Assembly: GCA_944321885.1 (NCBI GenBank)
Contig: CALUNB010000001.1
Span: 1 to 64,000, forward strand
Reading direction: 5' to 3'
DNA: 64,000 nt
Source: an uncultured Bacteroidales bacterium
GTDB lineage: Bacteria; Bacteroidota; Bacteroidia; Bacteroidales; P3
The notes beneath the pieces are model-generated. The model did not search any database and was not told the DNA's origin. It saw only the letters and a list, made by a program, of their open reading frames with translations. The stretch's first letter is position 1. Each line of letters starts with the position of its first letter. This document shows, piece after piece, positions 33,748-42,631 of the stretch. The translations under genes were made by a program, and so were the position numbers.

Positions 33748-34692
33748 TCATTTCTTTATAAATTCCATGGCGACCCAAGATTCCTCGGCCAGGTGCCGGC
33801 GGTAAAACAAACGGCGGGCGTTGCACTCTTGCTCTATCATGGCCATGTCTTGCAAATAGAAACCGCTCAAGTATAACAACCCGCCTTTTTGGAGGCAGGC
33901 CGAATATCTTTCGATGTCGCGCAAAAGGATGTTACGGTTGATATTGGCCAGAATCCGGTCGAAAACACCCCCTTCCAGCAAGGCGGCATCTCCTTCGAAC
34001 ACCCGGAAACGGGCCTTTCCCGCAGAAAACGGAATCCCGCTTGCCGGGGAAGGGGAATCCACAAAAGAGGAATCCGGGACCTCCCCAAGATTCCGCACCC
34101 GGCCATGAGGATAAGCTTCCGGGGAAAAACCATTGCGGGCCGCATTTTCCACGGCATTCCGGTAAGCCCACTCGTCTATGTCGATGGCATAAACGGACCG
34201 GGCACCCTGCATGGCCGCCAAAATGCCCAAAACCGCCGTCCCGCAGCCCATGTCAAGCACCGCTTCCCCTTGCGGGGGATTTTCCTCCAGGAACTTAATC
34301 ATCAAGGCAGTGGTAGGATGATGCGCCGTGCCGAACGACATCTTGGGTTCGATTTCCACATTGTATTCCACCTCCGGAAGGGCTTGGTGGAAAGGGGCAT
34401 GGACGAAACAAAAATCCCCGAAGCGCACCGGCTCGTACTGGCTTTCCCAAACCGCGTTCCAATCCTGGTCGGGAATCAACTCCTCGTGCCGGCTCTCGAT
34501 GGCGGACAGGCCCGCCAGCAAGCCGTCGATTTCCTGCCGTTTTTCCCCGTACGCTTTGGCCGGGATATAAGCCGCAAGGCGCCCCGCTTCCGTCTCGAAA
34601 CTCTCAAAGCCCAAAGCAGCCAAATCGTCCACAAGCAAATCCTCGGCCACTTGTTCCAAATGATGGCTCAGGCGCAATACATAGTAATCCAT
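33748..34692 (-). CDS. prmA: Ribosomal protein L11 methyltransferase
   Basis: 314 residues. An N-terminal substrate-recognition domain (about 110 residues) leads to a class I methyltransferase. PKMSFGTAHHPTTALMIKFL is the PrmA signature, AVLDMGCGTAVLGILAAMQG binds SAM, and VYAIDIDEWAYRNAVENAA gives the acidic ribose contact. NINRNILL matches the catalytic-site strand. Compared with E. coli an insertion of about 30 residues (SSFVDSPSPASGIPFSAGK) interrupts the domain after the first helix-strand pair. It methylates L11 lysines and the N-terminus. The next gene upstream, tpiA, ends 26 bases away. Confidence 0.93.
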   Translation of the reverse strand: MDYYVLRLSHHLEQVAEDLLVDDLAALGFESFETEAGRLAAYIPAKAYGEKRQEIDGLLAGLSAIESRHEELIPDQDWNAVWESQYEPVRFGDFCFVHAPFHQALPEVEYNVEIEPKMSFGTAHHPTTALMIKFLEENPPQGEAVLDMGCGTAVLGILAAMQGARSVYAIDIDEWAYRNAVENAARNGFSPEAYPHGRVRNLGEVPDSSFVDSPSPASGIPFSAGKARFRVFEGDAALLEGGVFDRILANINRNILLRDIERYSACLQKGGLLYLSGFYLQDMAMIEQECNARRLFYRRHLAEESWVAMEFIKK

Positions 34693-34718
34693 TCCGTATC
34701 AAGCAAAAAAACACTTCC

Positions 34719-35510
34719 TTATTTTTCAAAGGAATTGATGATGGCGACAAAATCGCGGGCATCCAAGGAAGCCCCGCCAATCAAACCACCGTCGATATCG
34801 GGCATCGCAAACAAATCCTTGGCGGTCTTCGCATTGCAACTGCCCCCGTAAAGAACCGGGACCACACGGGCAATCTCTTTCCCGTACTGTTCCTGGACCA
34901 AACCCCGGATGAAGGCGTGCATTTCCTGGGCCTGTTCCGGCGTGGCCGTCTTTCCCGTGCCGATGGCCCAAACCGGTTCATAGGCAATGATAAGGCGGGA
35001 AAAATCCAAGGGTTTCAAATGGAAAAGCCCTTCCTTCAACTGGCGTCCCACCACTTCGAACTGGTTTCCAGCCTCCCGGTCCGCTTCCTGCTCGCCGCAG
35101 CAAACGATGGGCGTAATCGCGTTTTGCAGCAATTGCTCCACTTTGCGGGCCACCTGGGAATCGGTTTCCCCGAAATACTTGCGTCTTTCCGAATGCCCCA
35201 CAATGCAGTATTCCACATTCATCGAAGCCAGCATCCCGGCCGAAATCTCCCCGGTATAGGCCCCTTTTTCATATTCGCTCACATTCTGGACTCCCACGCT
35301 GTAAAAGACCTGGGGCTGGGAAGCATCCTCGTCGTCCGTACTCATGTCGAGAGCCATTTCCGCGTACAGGAAAGGCGGGCAAACCACCACTTCCACATCC
35401 TGGTCTTCTTGTTCATTGGCCAAGCTGTCGACCAACTCGTCCAACAAATCTTCGGCATTCTGGAACGTATTGTTCATCTTCCAGTTGCCAGCCACAATCT
35501 TTCTTCTCAT
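34719..35510 (-). CDS. tpiA: Triosephosphate isomerase
   Basis: 263 residues. The active-site residues are all visible: AGNWKMN (Asn and Lys), IVGHSERRKYF (His), AYEPVWAIGTGKTATPEQAQ (general-base Glu and flexible loop) and the phosphate-binding GLIGGASLDARDF. It interconverts dihydroxyacetone phosphate and glyceraldehyde 3-phosphate. The ATG at 35510 was chosen at MRRKIVAGNWKMN. The upstream DoxX-like gene ends 13 bases before. A short insertion (ALDMSTDDEDASQPQV) follows the second strand, otherwise normal. Confidence 0.96.
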   Translation of the reverse strand: MRRKIVAGNWKMNNTFQNAEDLLDELVDSLANEQEDQDVEVVVCPPFLYAEMALDMSTDDEDASQPQVFYSVGVQNVSEYEKGAYTGEISAGMLASMNVEYCIVGHSERRKYFGETDSQVARKVEQLLQNAITPIVCCGEQEADREAGNQFEVVGRQLKEGLFHLKPLDFSRLIIAYEPVWAIGTGKTATPEQAQEMHAFIRGLVQEQYGKEIARVVPVLYGGSCNAKTAKDLFAMPDIDGGLIGGASLDARDFVAIINSFEK

Positions 35511-35523
35511 GATTTTAAATTTT

Positions 35524-36822
35524 TTAAAAACCATATTTCCGGCTCAGACCGGCGAAATCAATGTCCTTCGGGGCCGGGAAACGGCGCCAATCCCAGATTT
35601 CCAGAACCCAGGCGTCGCGCAGCAACACAATGCCCGGATTGGAACGGACCACCGCCTTGATAGCCGTGTTGTCCGCATAGTAGAACATGAAATCCTCCAA
35701 ACCGTAAGCCTGCTTCACCGAATCGGCCTTAGCCACCGGTGAAGCGGTCAGGAAACAGGCTTCGTACCCGGCTTGCTTCAACTCCTTGACGGCAGCGGCC
35801 ACCTTGGCCATCCCCTCCGGATTGGCTTCGTCCAAATCGTACACGGCTACCAAGAAAAGGAATTGGTCCATTTCCAGCAAATCCTTGGTAACGTCCCAAC
35901 CCGGGTCCTCGTCATCCACCTTGTCCAGAATATTGATGTTGACCACCTGCGGATTGGGGTCCACGTCCCTCCGGTCCACGAACTCCCAGTCCGCGATCCA
36001 TCCGGGGTCGGAATAGGGGCAATCCTCCAACAGGTATTCCTGGGTCTGGCCCGTTTCCTTGTTCCGGTAGGTCACAAAATGCTGCACCGGCTGCGGGTTT
36101 TCAGGAAACAGCCGTACCCCTTCCTTCCACTCCAGAAAGTTGACCACCGGCAAATAACGGTAGTTGTAGTATTCAAAGCCCAAAAACAACAGGGCCGCCC
36201 CCCCGGCAAGCAGGGCATCAATCCAAGCGGGCCTACGGTTGCCCATGCGGTTCATGGAAAACAGGAGAATCAGGACCGCGGCATCCAAGACCAAGTTCTT
36301 GTAAAAGGTCTGCCAATTGGTCAGGACCAAAGCCTTGCCGAAGCAACCGCAATCAGGTACGGGATTGGCCACGGCATCGTACCAGGTAGTGGCCGTGAAA
36401 AACAACATCATCAAGGAAACCGCAATCACCGTCCATTTGGTCTTGACATTGGCCAGCAAACAGATTCCCAAGGTGAATTCCAGCATGTTGAGAAGGAAGG
36501 ATCCGGTCAAGGAAAGCCCCGTCAAACCCGGCAGGCGGTAGGCCTCCAGGTAATCATGGATCACATAGGTGGTACCCAAGGGGTCCACCCCTTTGCTGAA
36601 GCCGGAAAAGACAAACAACAAACCGAGCAAAGTGCGCACGACGACCACGACCGGACGGACGAAAGATTTCCTGTTCAGGACGCAAAGCACCAGGTTCAAG
36701 ACCAGCACGGCCAGAAACCAAGGGTTCTTGTCCGGCAAAAAGGCTATCAGTACAGCCAAAACCAGTGTCATCACCAGGATACCGTACGAAGGTATCCAAG
36801 CCGGTAGTGTTCTTTTCCCCAT
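35524..36822 (-). CDS. DoxX/MauE-like membrane protein with thioredoxin-like C-terminal domain
   Basis: 432 residues. The N-terminal 230 residues contain seven or so membrane helices. A DoxX/MauE-type core is recognisable (LLGLLFVFSGFSKGVDPLGT, with CLLANVKTKWT and NPVPDCGCFGKAL, the latter carrying a conserved CGC). The C-terminal 190 residues are soluble, with the strand-helix pattern of a thioredoxin-like fold (QFLFLVAVYDLDEAN...ACFLTAS...NPGIVLLRDAWVLEIW) but no CxxC pair. MauE-type proteins help form disulfides or supply reducing power in the envelope. Here the redox partner is unknown. It is the first gene of a run with tpiA, prmA, the 1600-residue gene, plsY and mazG. Confidence 0.78.
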   Translation of the reverse strand: MGKRTLPAWIPSYGILVMTLVLAVLIAFLPDKNPWFLAVLVLNLVLCVLNRKSFVRPVVVVVRTLLGLLFVFSGFSKGVDPLGTTYVIHDYLEAYRLPGLTGLSLTGSFLLNMLEFTLGICLLANVKTKWTVIAVSLMMLFFTATTWYDAVANPVPDCGCFGKALVLTNWQTFYKNLVLDAAVLILLFSMNRMGNRRPAWIDALLAGGAALLFLGFEYYNYRYLPVVNFLEWKEGVRLFPENPQPVQHFVTYRNKETGQTQEYLLEDCPYSDPGWIADWEFVDRRDVDPNPQVVNINILDKVDDEDPGWDVTKDLLEMDQFLFLVAVYDLDEANPEGMAKVAAAVKELKQAGYEACFLTASPVAKADSVKQAYGLEDFMFYYADNTAIKAVVRSNPGIVLLRDAWVLEIWDWRRFPAPKDIDFAGLSRKYGF

Positions 36823-36913
36823 TTTTCCTTGTTTTAGAAATGGTTTAGCATTTTTAACCTCAAAAGCAAAAGAAGCGGGTTCCCTCCTCGCTTCCGCATG
36901 GAAGATTTCCCGC

Positions 36914-37477
36914 TCAGGCCTCGTTTTCCGGCAAAGTTTCCTCCTCTATCTGGATCAGGGCGAAAACCGCGTAATTCAAGATGTCGAAATAGTTGGCGTC
37001 CAAACCCTCTGAAACCGAGGTCCGGCCTCCGGCATCCTCTATTTCCTTGACCCGCAGCAATTTCATCAAGATGATATCGACCAAGGAACTCTGCCGCATG
37101 TTCCGCCAAGCCTCGCCGTAGTCATGGTTCTTGCGCTGCATCAGCTCGAAAGCCTGTTCCACATAGCGGTCGTAGCAAGCCAAGGCCTCTTCCGGCGCAA
37201 GAGGCTTGTCCTCGAAGCCCAACTCCAACTGGATCAACGCCATGACCGAATAATTCACAATCCCGACAAACTCGCCCCGGATGTCTTCGCCCACCCGGTT
37301 CTCACCCGTCAACTGGAGGGTCTGGATCCGCTTGGCCTTGATGTAAATCTGGTCGGTCAAAGAAGAGGGCCTGAGCACATGCCAAGCCGCCCCGTAATCC
37401 CCCAGTTTGGCCTTGTACAAATCCTTGCACGAGGCAATCACGTTCTTGTATTCCTGGTTGGTGTCCTTCTTCTCCAT
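36914..37477 (-). CDS. DUF1599 (nucleotide-modification-associated) protein
   Basis: 187 residues made of two similar halves: KAKLGDYGAAWHVLRPSSLT and QRKNHDYGEAWRNMRQSSLV, each followed by an acidic helix-rich stretch. This is the internal repeat of the DUF1599 family, described as a domain linked to nucleotide modification. Its biochemical job is not established. The ATG at 37477 was chosen; a TTG at 37492 is less likely. It is transcribed away from folP, from an interlocked promoter pair. The DoxX-like gene starts 91 bases downstream and may be read through. Confidence 0.8.
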   Translation of the reverse strand: MEKKDTNQEYKNVIASCKDLYKAKLGDYGAAWHVLRPSSLTDQIYIKAKRIQTLQLTGENRVGEDIRGEFVGIVNYSVMALIQLELGFEDKPLAPEEALACYDRYVEQAFELMQRKNHDYGEAWRNMRQSSLVDIILMKLLRVKEIEDAGGRTSVSEGLDANYFDILNYAVFALIQIEEETLPENEA

Positions 37478-37617
37478 GAATTGCTCTAACAAAATTTAAA
37501 ACTGCTTGGAACCCCTTGTAAAAACTCATGTCCGCCCGCTCCTTCCGGCCTCATGGGAAAACCTGGCCCGCTTCGCCGGAAACCCGCCGGAAGCCTTGGA
37601 AAAACGGGGGCATATCC

Positions 37618-37648
37618 TTGCAAAAATACGCATGTTTAGGTACTTTTG
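37618..37648 (+). promoter_or_regulatory. folP promoter, interlocked with the DUF1599 promoter
   Basis: TTGC (37618-37621), 19 bases, TACTTTTG (37641-37648). The start of transcription would be about 18 bases before the folP ATG at 37673. Its -7 box overlaps the -33 element of the opposite promoter. Confidence 0.7.
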
Positions 37649-37651
37649 CAA
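37621..37651 (-). promoter_or_regulatory. DUF1599 promoter, interlocked with the folP promoter
   Basis: On the minus strand TTGC (37648-37651), 19 bases, TATTTTTG (37621-37628). Leader about 135 bases. The two promoters form a near-palindrome of 34 bases, 37618-37651. Confidence 0.65.
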
Positions 37652-37672
37652 CCTATTCAAACCCTCCTGCAA

Positions 37673-38539
37673 ATGGCCTATACCCTCAATATCCATGGCC
37701 GGCCCTATGTAATCGACGGCCCTAAAATCATGGGGATCCTGAATTTGACACCCGATTCCTTTTTCGGGCAAAGCCGGGTCGGTGAAACCGGACGCGCCTT
37801 GAAACGGGTCGAAGAAATGATCCGCGACGGCATGGACATCCTGGATCTGGGAGCCGTTTCCTCGAGGCCGGGTGCCGAAATGCCCGATGCCGAGGAGGAA
37901 TGGAGGCGCTTGGAGGCCCCCTTGAAAGCCATACGCAAGGAATTTCCGGATTTGATTGTTTCGGTAGACACATTCCGGGCCGGAATCGCCCGGGCCTGTG
38001 CCGAAGAAGGCGTGCATATCATCAACGACATTTCGGGCGGGCTGTACGACCCGGAAATGTTCGCCACCGTGGGACAGCTGCAATTGCCTTACGTGCTGAT
38101 GCACCTCCAGGGGACACCCGCCAACATGCAGGACAATCCCCGTTACGAAGACGTCGTGACCGACCTGCTGGCCTATTTTTCGGAACGCATGCAAGAAGCC
38201 CGCATGGCAGGAATCCACGACATCATCGTGGACCCCGGTTTCGGATTTGCCAAGACCTTGGCCCACAACTACCGCATCCTGGCCCACCTGGACGATTTCA
38301 GGATGCTCCAGGCCCCCGTGCTGGCAGGCATGTCCCGCAAGTCGATGCTTTACCAACTCCTGGACACGACCCCCTACGAGGCCCTCAACGGGACTTCGGC
38401 GGTCAACATGCTGGCCCTGACCAAGGGCGTAGCCATCCTGAGGGTCCACGATGTAAAGGAAGCCGCTGAATGTGTCAAGATTTTCAAGCAATTCCGCTAC
38501 TTCGGGGAACACAACCCGGACGAGAATCCCCAAAGCTGA
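37673..38539 (+). CDS. folP: Dihydropteroate synthase
   Basis: 288 residues. All family loops are present: MGILNLTPDSFF, DLGAVSSRPGAE, VSVDTFRAGIARA, INDISGGLYDP, VDPGFGFAKTLAHNY and GMSRKSMLYQLL. It joins 4-aminobenzoate to pterin diphosphate in folate synthesis and is the target of sulfonamides. The ATG at 37673 begins MAYTLNIHGRPYV and lies right after its promoter. cdaA follows 31 bases downstream on the same strand, a pairing seen in other Bacteroidota. Confidence 0.95.
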   Translation: MAYTLNIHGRPYVIDGPKIMGILNLTPDSFFGQSRVGETGRALKRVEEMIRDGMDILDLGAVSSRPGAEMPDAEEEWRRLEAPLKAIRKEFPDLIVSVDTFRAGIARACAEEGVHIINDISGGLYDPEMFATVGQLQLPYVLMHLQGTPANMQDNPRYEDVVTDLLAYFSERMQEARMAGIHDIIVDPGFGFAKTLAHNYRILAHLDDFRMLQAPVLAGMSRKSMLYQLLDTTPYEALNGTSAVNMLALTKGVAILRVHDVKEAAECVKIFKQFRYFGEHNPDENPQS

Positions 38540-38570
38540 ACGGGGTCACAACTTGCAAAAACGAATTTGA

Positions 38571-39395
38571 ATGGAAGCGTTCAGAACCTGGATTGAAAAT
38601 TTCAGCTTTTTCCAAGCGCTCGACATAGCCATTGTCGCGTTCCTCATTTACCAGATTTACAAATTGGTAAAAGGGACCTCGGCCTTGAACATCGTCTTGA
38701 CGATTATCGGCATCTACATCTTGTGGAAGATTGCCGACCAATTGTCCATGCCCATCACTTCCGAAATCCTCGACCGCGTGGTCAGCATGGGACTTTTGGC
38801 CATCGTGGTCGTGTTCCAGCCGGAAATCCGCCGCTTCCTCTTCATGATCACCACGCCCACGGCCCTCAAAGAGGGCAAAAGCAAATGGAACCTGGGACAT
38901 TGGATCCGCCGCTTCAAAGTGGTCAAAGGAATGCAAAAGAAAGAGCTCAATATCACGCAAGTAATACAGGCCTGCGTCCATATGAGCCAGGAAAAGACCG
39001 GGGCCTTGATTGTGCTGACCCAGCTCAACCGGCTCCCGGGAACGGTAGCCACCGGAGAGCGCCTCGACGCCATCGTCTCCAGCGCCTTGATTGAAAATAT
39101 CTTCTTCAAGAACAGCCCCTTGCACGACGGGGCCTTGATTATCGAAAAGAACAAAATCATCGCCGCCCGCTGCATCCTGCCGGTCACGTCGAACAAGAAC
39201 GTTTCCGCCAACCTGGGGCTGCGGCACCGCTCGGCCATCGGGGTCACGGAACAGTCCGATGCGCTGGCCATCGTCTGCTCGGAGGAAACCGGCTCGATTT
39301 CCTACTGCCTCTTCGGCAATGTAACCTATAATGTGACCCCGACCCAGTTGCGGGCCAAAATCGAGGAATTCTTCCAGGAAAAGGAGATAGAATAA
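38571..39395 (+). CDS. cdaA: Diadenylate cyclase (c-di-AMP synthase)
   Basis: 274 residues. Three N-terminal membrane helices (ALDIAIVAFLIYQIYKLV, LNIVLTIIGIYILWKIA and VSMGLLAIVVVFQPEI) lead to a DisA_N cyclase domain with the two essential motifs, SPLHDGALII (DGA) and LGLRHRSAIGVTE (RHR). It makes cyclic di-AMP from two ATP at the membrane, a second messenger for osmolyte and cell-wall control. It shares a transcript with folP. No cdaR-like partner gene is visible next to it. Confidence 0.95.
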   Translation: MEAFRTWIENFSFFQALDIAIVAFLIYQIYKLVKGTSALNIVLTIIGIYILWKIADQLSMPITSEILDRVVSMGLLAIVVVFQPEIRRFLFMITTPTALKEGKSKWNLGHWIRRFKVVKGMQKKELNITQVIQACVHMSQEKTGALIVLTQLNRLPGTVATGERLDAIVSSALIENIFFKNSPLHDGALIIEKNKIIAARCILPVTSNKNVSANLGLRHRSAIGVTEQSDALAIVCSEETGSISYCLFGNVTYNVTPTQLRAKIEEFFQEKEIE

Positions 39396-39398
39396 AAG

Positions 39399-39463
39399 CG
39401 GTGCGTCATAACGGGTAGCCTGCGGCCTTGCTCCCACCCATTCTGATACACCGCCAAGTATCA
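39399..39463. terminator. Long imperfect hairpin between cdaA and ychF
   Basis: GCGGTGCGTCATAACGGGT (39400-39418) pairs with ACCCATTCTGATACACCGC (39443-39461) at about 15 of 19 positions plus wobbles. There is no T-run. It lies between convergent genes and is probably a terminator. Its left arm reversed also resembles a short stretch at 6183-6205. Confidence 0.4.
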
Positions 39464-39499
39464 CACGAGCCTTCGATACAAAATTCCAGACAACAACGC

Positions 39500-40603
39500 C
39501 TAGACGTTGAACCGGAAATGCAGGATATCCCCGTCTTCCACCACGTATTCCTTCCCTTCCACGGCTAATTTCCCGGCTTCCTTGCAAGCGGCTTCGGAAC
39601 GATATTTGATGTAATCCGCGTATTTGATGACCTCGGCCCGGATGAAGCCCTTTTCAAAATCGGTATGGATGATACCAGCGGCCTGAGGCGCCTTGGTCCC
39701 CTTCACGAACGTCCAAGCCCGGCTTTCGTCCGGTCCCGTGGTGAAATAAGTCTGCAAATCCAGCAAGGCGTAGGACGCCTTGATCAAACGGTTCACGCCC
39801 GATTCTTCCAAGCCTAATTCCTGCAAGAACATCTGGCGTTCCTCGTAGGTCTCGAACTCGGCTATCTCGCTCTCGGTCTTGGCGGCCACGACCAGAAGCT
39901 GGGCATTCTCGGAGGCAATCGCCTGGCGGACAGCTTCCACATAAGCGTTCCCGTCCTTGGCCGAGGCATCGTCCACGTTGCAGACGTAGAGGACCGGCTT
40001 GTTGGTGAGGAGGAACAGCTCCCGGGCCAGTTTCTGGTCGTCCTTGCTGTCCCATTCCACCACACGGGCGTTCCTGCCCTGCTCCAAGACTTCCTTGTAG
40101 CGTTGCAGGATAGCCAGCAAACGTTTGGCCGTCTTGTCTCCACCGCTCTGGGCCTGCTTTTCGACCCGGCCCATGCGGTTCTCTATGGTTTCCAAGTCCT
40201 TCAACTGCAACTCGGTATCAATGATTTCCTTGTCCCGGACAGGGTCCACGCTCCCGTCCACATGGGTCACATTGGCATCGTCGAAGCAACGCAGCACATG
40301 GATAATCGCATCGGTTTCCCGGATGTTGGCCAAGAACTTGTTGCCCAAGCCTTCCCCTTTGCTCGCGCCTTTCACCAAACCGGCAATGTCCACGATTTCC
40401 ATCGTGGCCGGGACGACCCGCTTGGGATGGTCGATTTCCACCAAGGCCGTCAAACGTTCGTCCGGCACGGTGATGACCCCCACGTTGGGTTCGATCGTGC
40501 AAAAAGGGAAATTGGCCGCCTGGGCCTTGGCATTGCTCAAACAGTTGAAGAGCGTGGATTTACCCACGTTGGGCAAGCCTACGATACCGCAATTCAAAGA
40601 CAT
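39500..40603 (-). CDS. ychF: YchF/OLA1-family redox-regulated ATPase
   Basis: 367 residues, full length. The P-loop GIVGLPNVGKSTLFNCLSNA and switch DIAGLVKGASKGEGLGNKFL are of the Obg-related YchF type, while the base-recognition site CNVDD replaces NKxD as expected for an ATP-preferring member. A helical coiled insertion and a C-terminal TGS domain (ILHFRFNV end) follow. It associates with ribosomes and stress responses. The start codon is the first ATG before the P-loop. No clear promoter was found in the 198-base gap upstream. Confidence 0.95.
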   Translation of the reverse strand: MSLNCGIVGLPNVGKSTLFNCLSNAKAQAANFPFCTIEPNVGVITVPDERLTALVEIDHPKRVVPATMEIVDIAGLVKGASKGEGLGNKFLANIRETDAIIHVLRCFDDANVTHVDGSVDPVRDKEIIDTELQLKDLETIENRMGRVEKQAQSGGDKTAKRLLAILQRYKEVLEQGRNARVVEWDSKDDQKLARELFLLTNKPVLYVCNVDDASAKDGNAYVEAVRQAIASENAQLLVVAAKTESEIAEFETYEERQMFLQELGLEESGVNRLIKASYALLDLQTYFTTGPDESRAWTFVKGTKAPQAAGIIHTDFEKGFIRAEVIKYADYIKYRSEAACKEAGKLAVEGKEYVVEDGDILHFRFNV

Positions 40604-40658
40604 GGTATAGGGTTATAATGATTTTAAACGGATTCCTTGGAACGCAAGGGCAAAAGAA

Positions 40659-40689
40659 AAGAGGTGGTCGGAGTTTCCAAACACCTCTT
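40659..40689 (-). terminator. gcvH terminator
   Basis: On the minus strand AAGAGGTG, a 15-base loop, CACCTCTT, then TTCTTTTG, downstream of the gcvH stop. Confidence 0.65.
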
Positions 40690-40801
40690 CCCGGCAGTGT
40701 GCCGGAACGAGCATCCGACAGTTCACATCCTGCCCGTCCTACCCGTTCCGACAACACACCCAAGGTTGCCAATTTTTATTTTGCGCAGCCTCGTCCTCTT
40801 A

Positions 40802-41182
40802 TTAAGCACCGATTTGGGCCTTGTAGTCGGCAGCCGACATCAAAGCGTCCACTTCAGCGGCATTGGTCAATTTCACCTTGATAATCCAGCCTTCCCCGTA
40901 AGGATCGCTGTTCACCAAAGCGGGATTGTCGGCCAAGGCGGCGTTGAGTTCCAGAACTTCGCCACCGGCGGGCATCAGAAGTTCGGAAACGGTCTTCACG
41001 GCTTCGATATTGCCGAAAGCTTCACCGGCGTTCAAGGTTTCGCCTTCGGAAGTAACGTCAACGAACACAATGTCACCCAATTCTTTCTGGGCATAATCGG
41101 TGATGCCGATCAAAGCGTTTTCACCTTCCACCTTGATCCATTCGTGGTCGGCGGTGTACTTGAGGTTTTCAGGGAAATTCAT
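40802..41182 (-). CDS. gcvH: Glycine cleavage system H protein
   Basis: 126 residues. The lipoyl domain is complete, and lysine 63 in [14 protein letters not shown] is the attachment site for lipoic acid. [20 protein letters not shown] and [10 protein letters not shown] are the family start. It shuttles the aminomethyl group between the P and T proteins during glycine oxidation. None of the other glycine cleavage genes is nearby, so it is a stand-alone gene here. It has a strong own promoter and a terminator. Confidence 0.97.
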   Translation of the reverse strand: MNFPENLKYTADHEWIKVEGENALIGITDYAQKELGDIVFVDVTSEGETLNAGEAFGNIEAVKTVSELLMPAGGEVLELNAALADNPALVNSDPYGEGWIIKVKLTNAAEVDALMSAADYKAQIGA

Positions 41183-41275
41183 AATCCTATTTTATTTTAA
41201 ATGTTTTCTTTCCGACACCCGGACAAAGCCTCGGGAGGGACAGGCCCCTTCCTTGAAGCAAGTCCTGCAAAATGG

Positions 41276-41306
41276 CAAAATTACAGCATTTCCGCCAAAA
41301 TGCAAA
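41276..41306 (-). promoter_or_regulatory. gcvH promoter
   Basis: On the minus strand TTTG (41303-41306), exactly 19 bases, TAATTTTG (41276-41283), giving a leader of about 85 bases. Confidence 0.8.
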
Positions 41307-41398
41307 GCACCCCGCCCTGCCGTGTTCAGCGGGGAAAACAACGGAAATCCTCATGCCCCTGGGCCAAAGCCAAACCCGCATTGCCCAGCGGCCCGAAC

Positions 41399-42631
41399 CT
41401 ACTTGATCCGCTGCACGGCATTCCACCAACGGGCCGGGAAATTCCCGGCGGTAGCCGTCTCGTAATCGTGGTACGAACAGGCCAGATAGCAATGCCGCCC
41501 GTAACGGTTCCTCTGCTCCTCGCTGCAAGGCAGTTCCATCCACCAGCGGTCGGTCTGGCGGCATTTGTAGAACACGATGTCGGTTTCCGGATCCTCGAAA
41601 GGCACGATATACTGCTTGAAGTCCATTCCGGTATCCGACAAAGGATGGTCGTCGCAACGGAAACGCATGCCGTCGAGGAAGCACCAGACCATTTCGGCCT
41701 GGAGCTGGGCACTCAAGGAATCCCGCTCATAAAACGGATAATACTCGAAAAAGCCCAGCACGTTCGTCTCCCGGCTCAAACCCGCGTAACGGGCCATCTG
41801 GCAGAACTGCCCGGCATCGAAACCCGTCGGCATCGCCCAAGGGTTGGCAGGGCTTTCCTGGCGTTTGAGCGCGGAAAGGTCGAAGCTCACCACATCGGCA
41901 TCGCGGAGATAAGGTTCGGCATCCTGGATATCATCCTGCAAACGCCCGTAACGGCAAGCATCGAAAAAGAGCTTGTCCATCAAGGATACCGCTTCCGGCT
42001 CCACCAAATAGGTCTGGTAACCCAAATTCAGGTAATTGAACAAATGGTTGTCCGGTTCCACGGCAATACGACCCATATAGGAAAGATGGTTCACCGGAAG
42101 TTCCAAGGGTGAGCCGTCCGAGCCCAAACCTTCGGCCAAATCCAGACGGGAATCCACCGTCAGGATATTGACCATGCGGCCCAAGGCCGCGTAAGCCTGG
42201 TAAACCGGATAGGTCAAATCCTGGGTCCCCCCCAACAAAACCACCGTGCTTTTCTGGCCCAAAAGGCAACGCATCACTTCGGTCAGAGCAAAATAAGTGT
42301 CCTCCAGCCGTTTCCCGCAACGGAGATTCCCCAAATCCACCACTTTTCCCAAACCTTGCGGGGGATAAAGATTGTAAAGCTCCTTACGGATTGCATCCGC
42401 CCCGTTGCAATGCCGCTTGTCGGGCAGGGAAACTCCTTCCCCCGGACAGCCACCCCGGCTCTCGTCCAAACCGAGCAAGACTACCGAAGCCCCTTCCACC
42501 GAAGGGAAATGTTCCGGCACCGTGTACATCTCCACCTTGCGCCCCAAACGCTGGCTGGCATCGCGGTAAAAATCCCCGGCCTCCATGAAGGGACAGGGTT
42601 CGAAATAAAGGCTCAAATCGATTTCTTTCAT
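41399..42631 (-). CDS. Arginase/formimidoylglutamase-fold protein with altered metal site
   Basis: 410 residues with the ureohydrolase fold. The motif positions are recognisable but changed: LLGGTQDLTYP stands where GGDHS is expected, TVDSRLDLAEG where DAHxD is expected, and VVSFDLSALKRQESP where SFDxDxxDP is expected. Several metal-binding His and Asp residues are therefore replaced (His by Gln or Arg, Asp by Ser). The rest of the fold, such as GFDAGQFCQMARYAGL near the C-terminus, is kept. The enzyme could bind no Mn2+ or act as a pseudoenzyme. Bacteroidota relatives are often annotated as formimidoylglutamase. No histidine-degradation genes are nearby, so that name is not adopted. Confidence 0.7.
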   Translation of the reverse strand: MKEIDLSLYFEPCPFMEAGDFYRDASQRLGRKVEMYTVPEHFPSVEGASVVLLGLDESRGGCPGEGVSLPDKRHCNGADAIRKELYNLYPPQGLGKVVDLGNLRCGKRLEDTYFALTEVMRCLLGQKSTVVLLGGTQDLTYPVYQAYAALGRMVNILTVDSRLDLAEGLGSDGSPLELPVNHLSYMGRIAVEPDNHLFNYLNLGYQTYLVEPEAVSLMDKLFFDACRYGRLQDDIQDAEPYLRDADVVSFDLSALKRQESPANPWAMPTGFDAGQFCQMARYAGLSRETNVLGFFEYYPFYERDSLSAQLQAEMVWCFLDGMRFRCDDHPLSDTGMDFKQYIVPFEDPETDIVFYKCRQTDRWWMELPCSEEQRNRYGRHCYLACSYHDYETATAGNFPARWWNAVQRIK

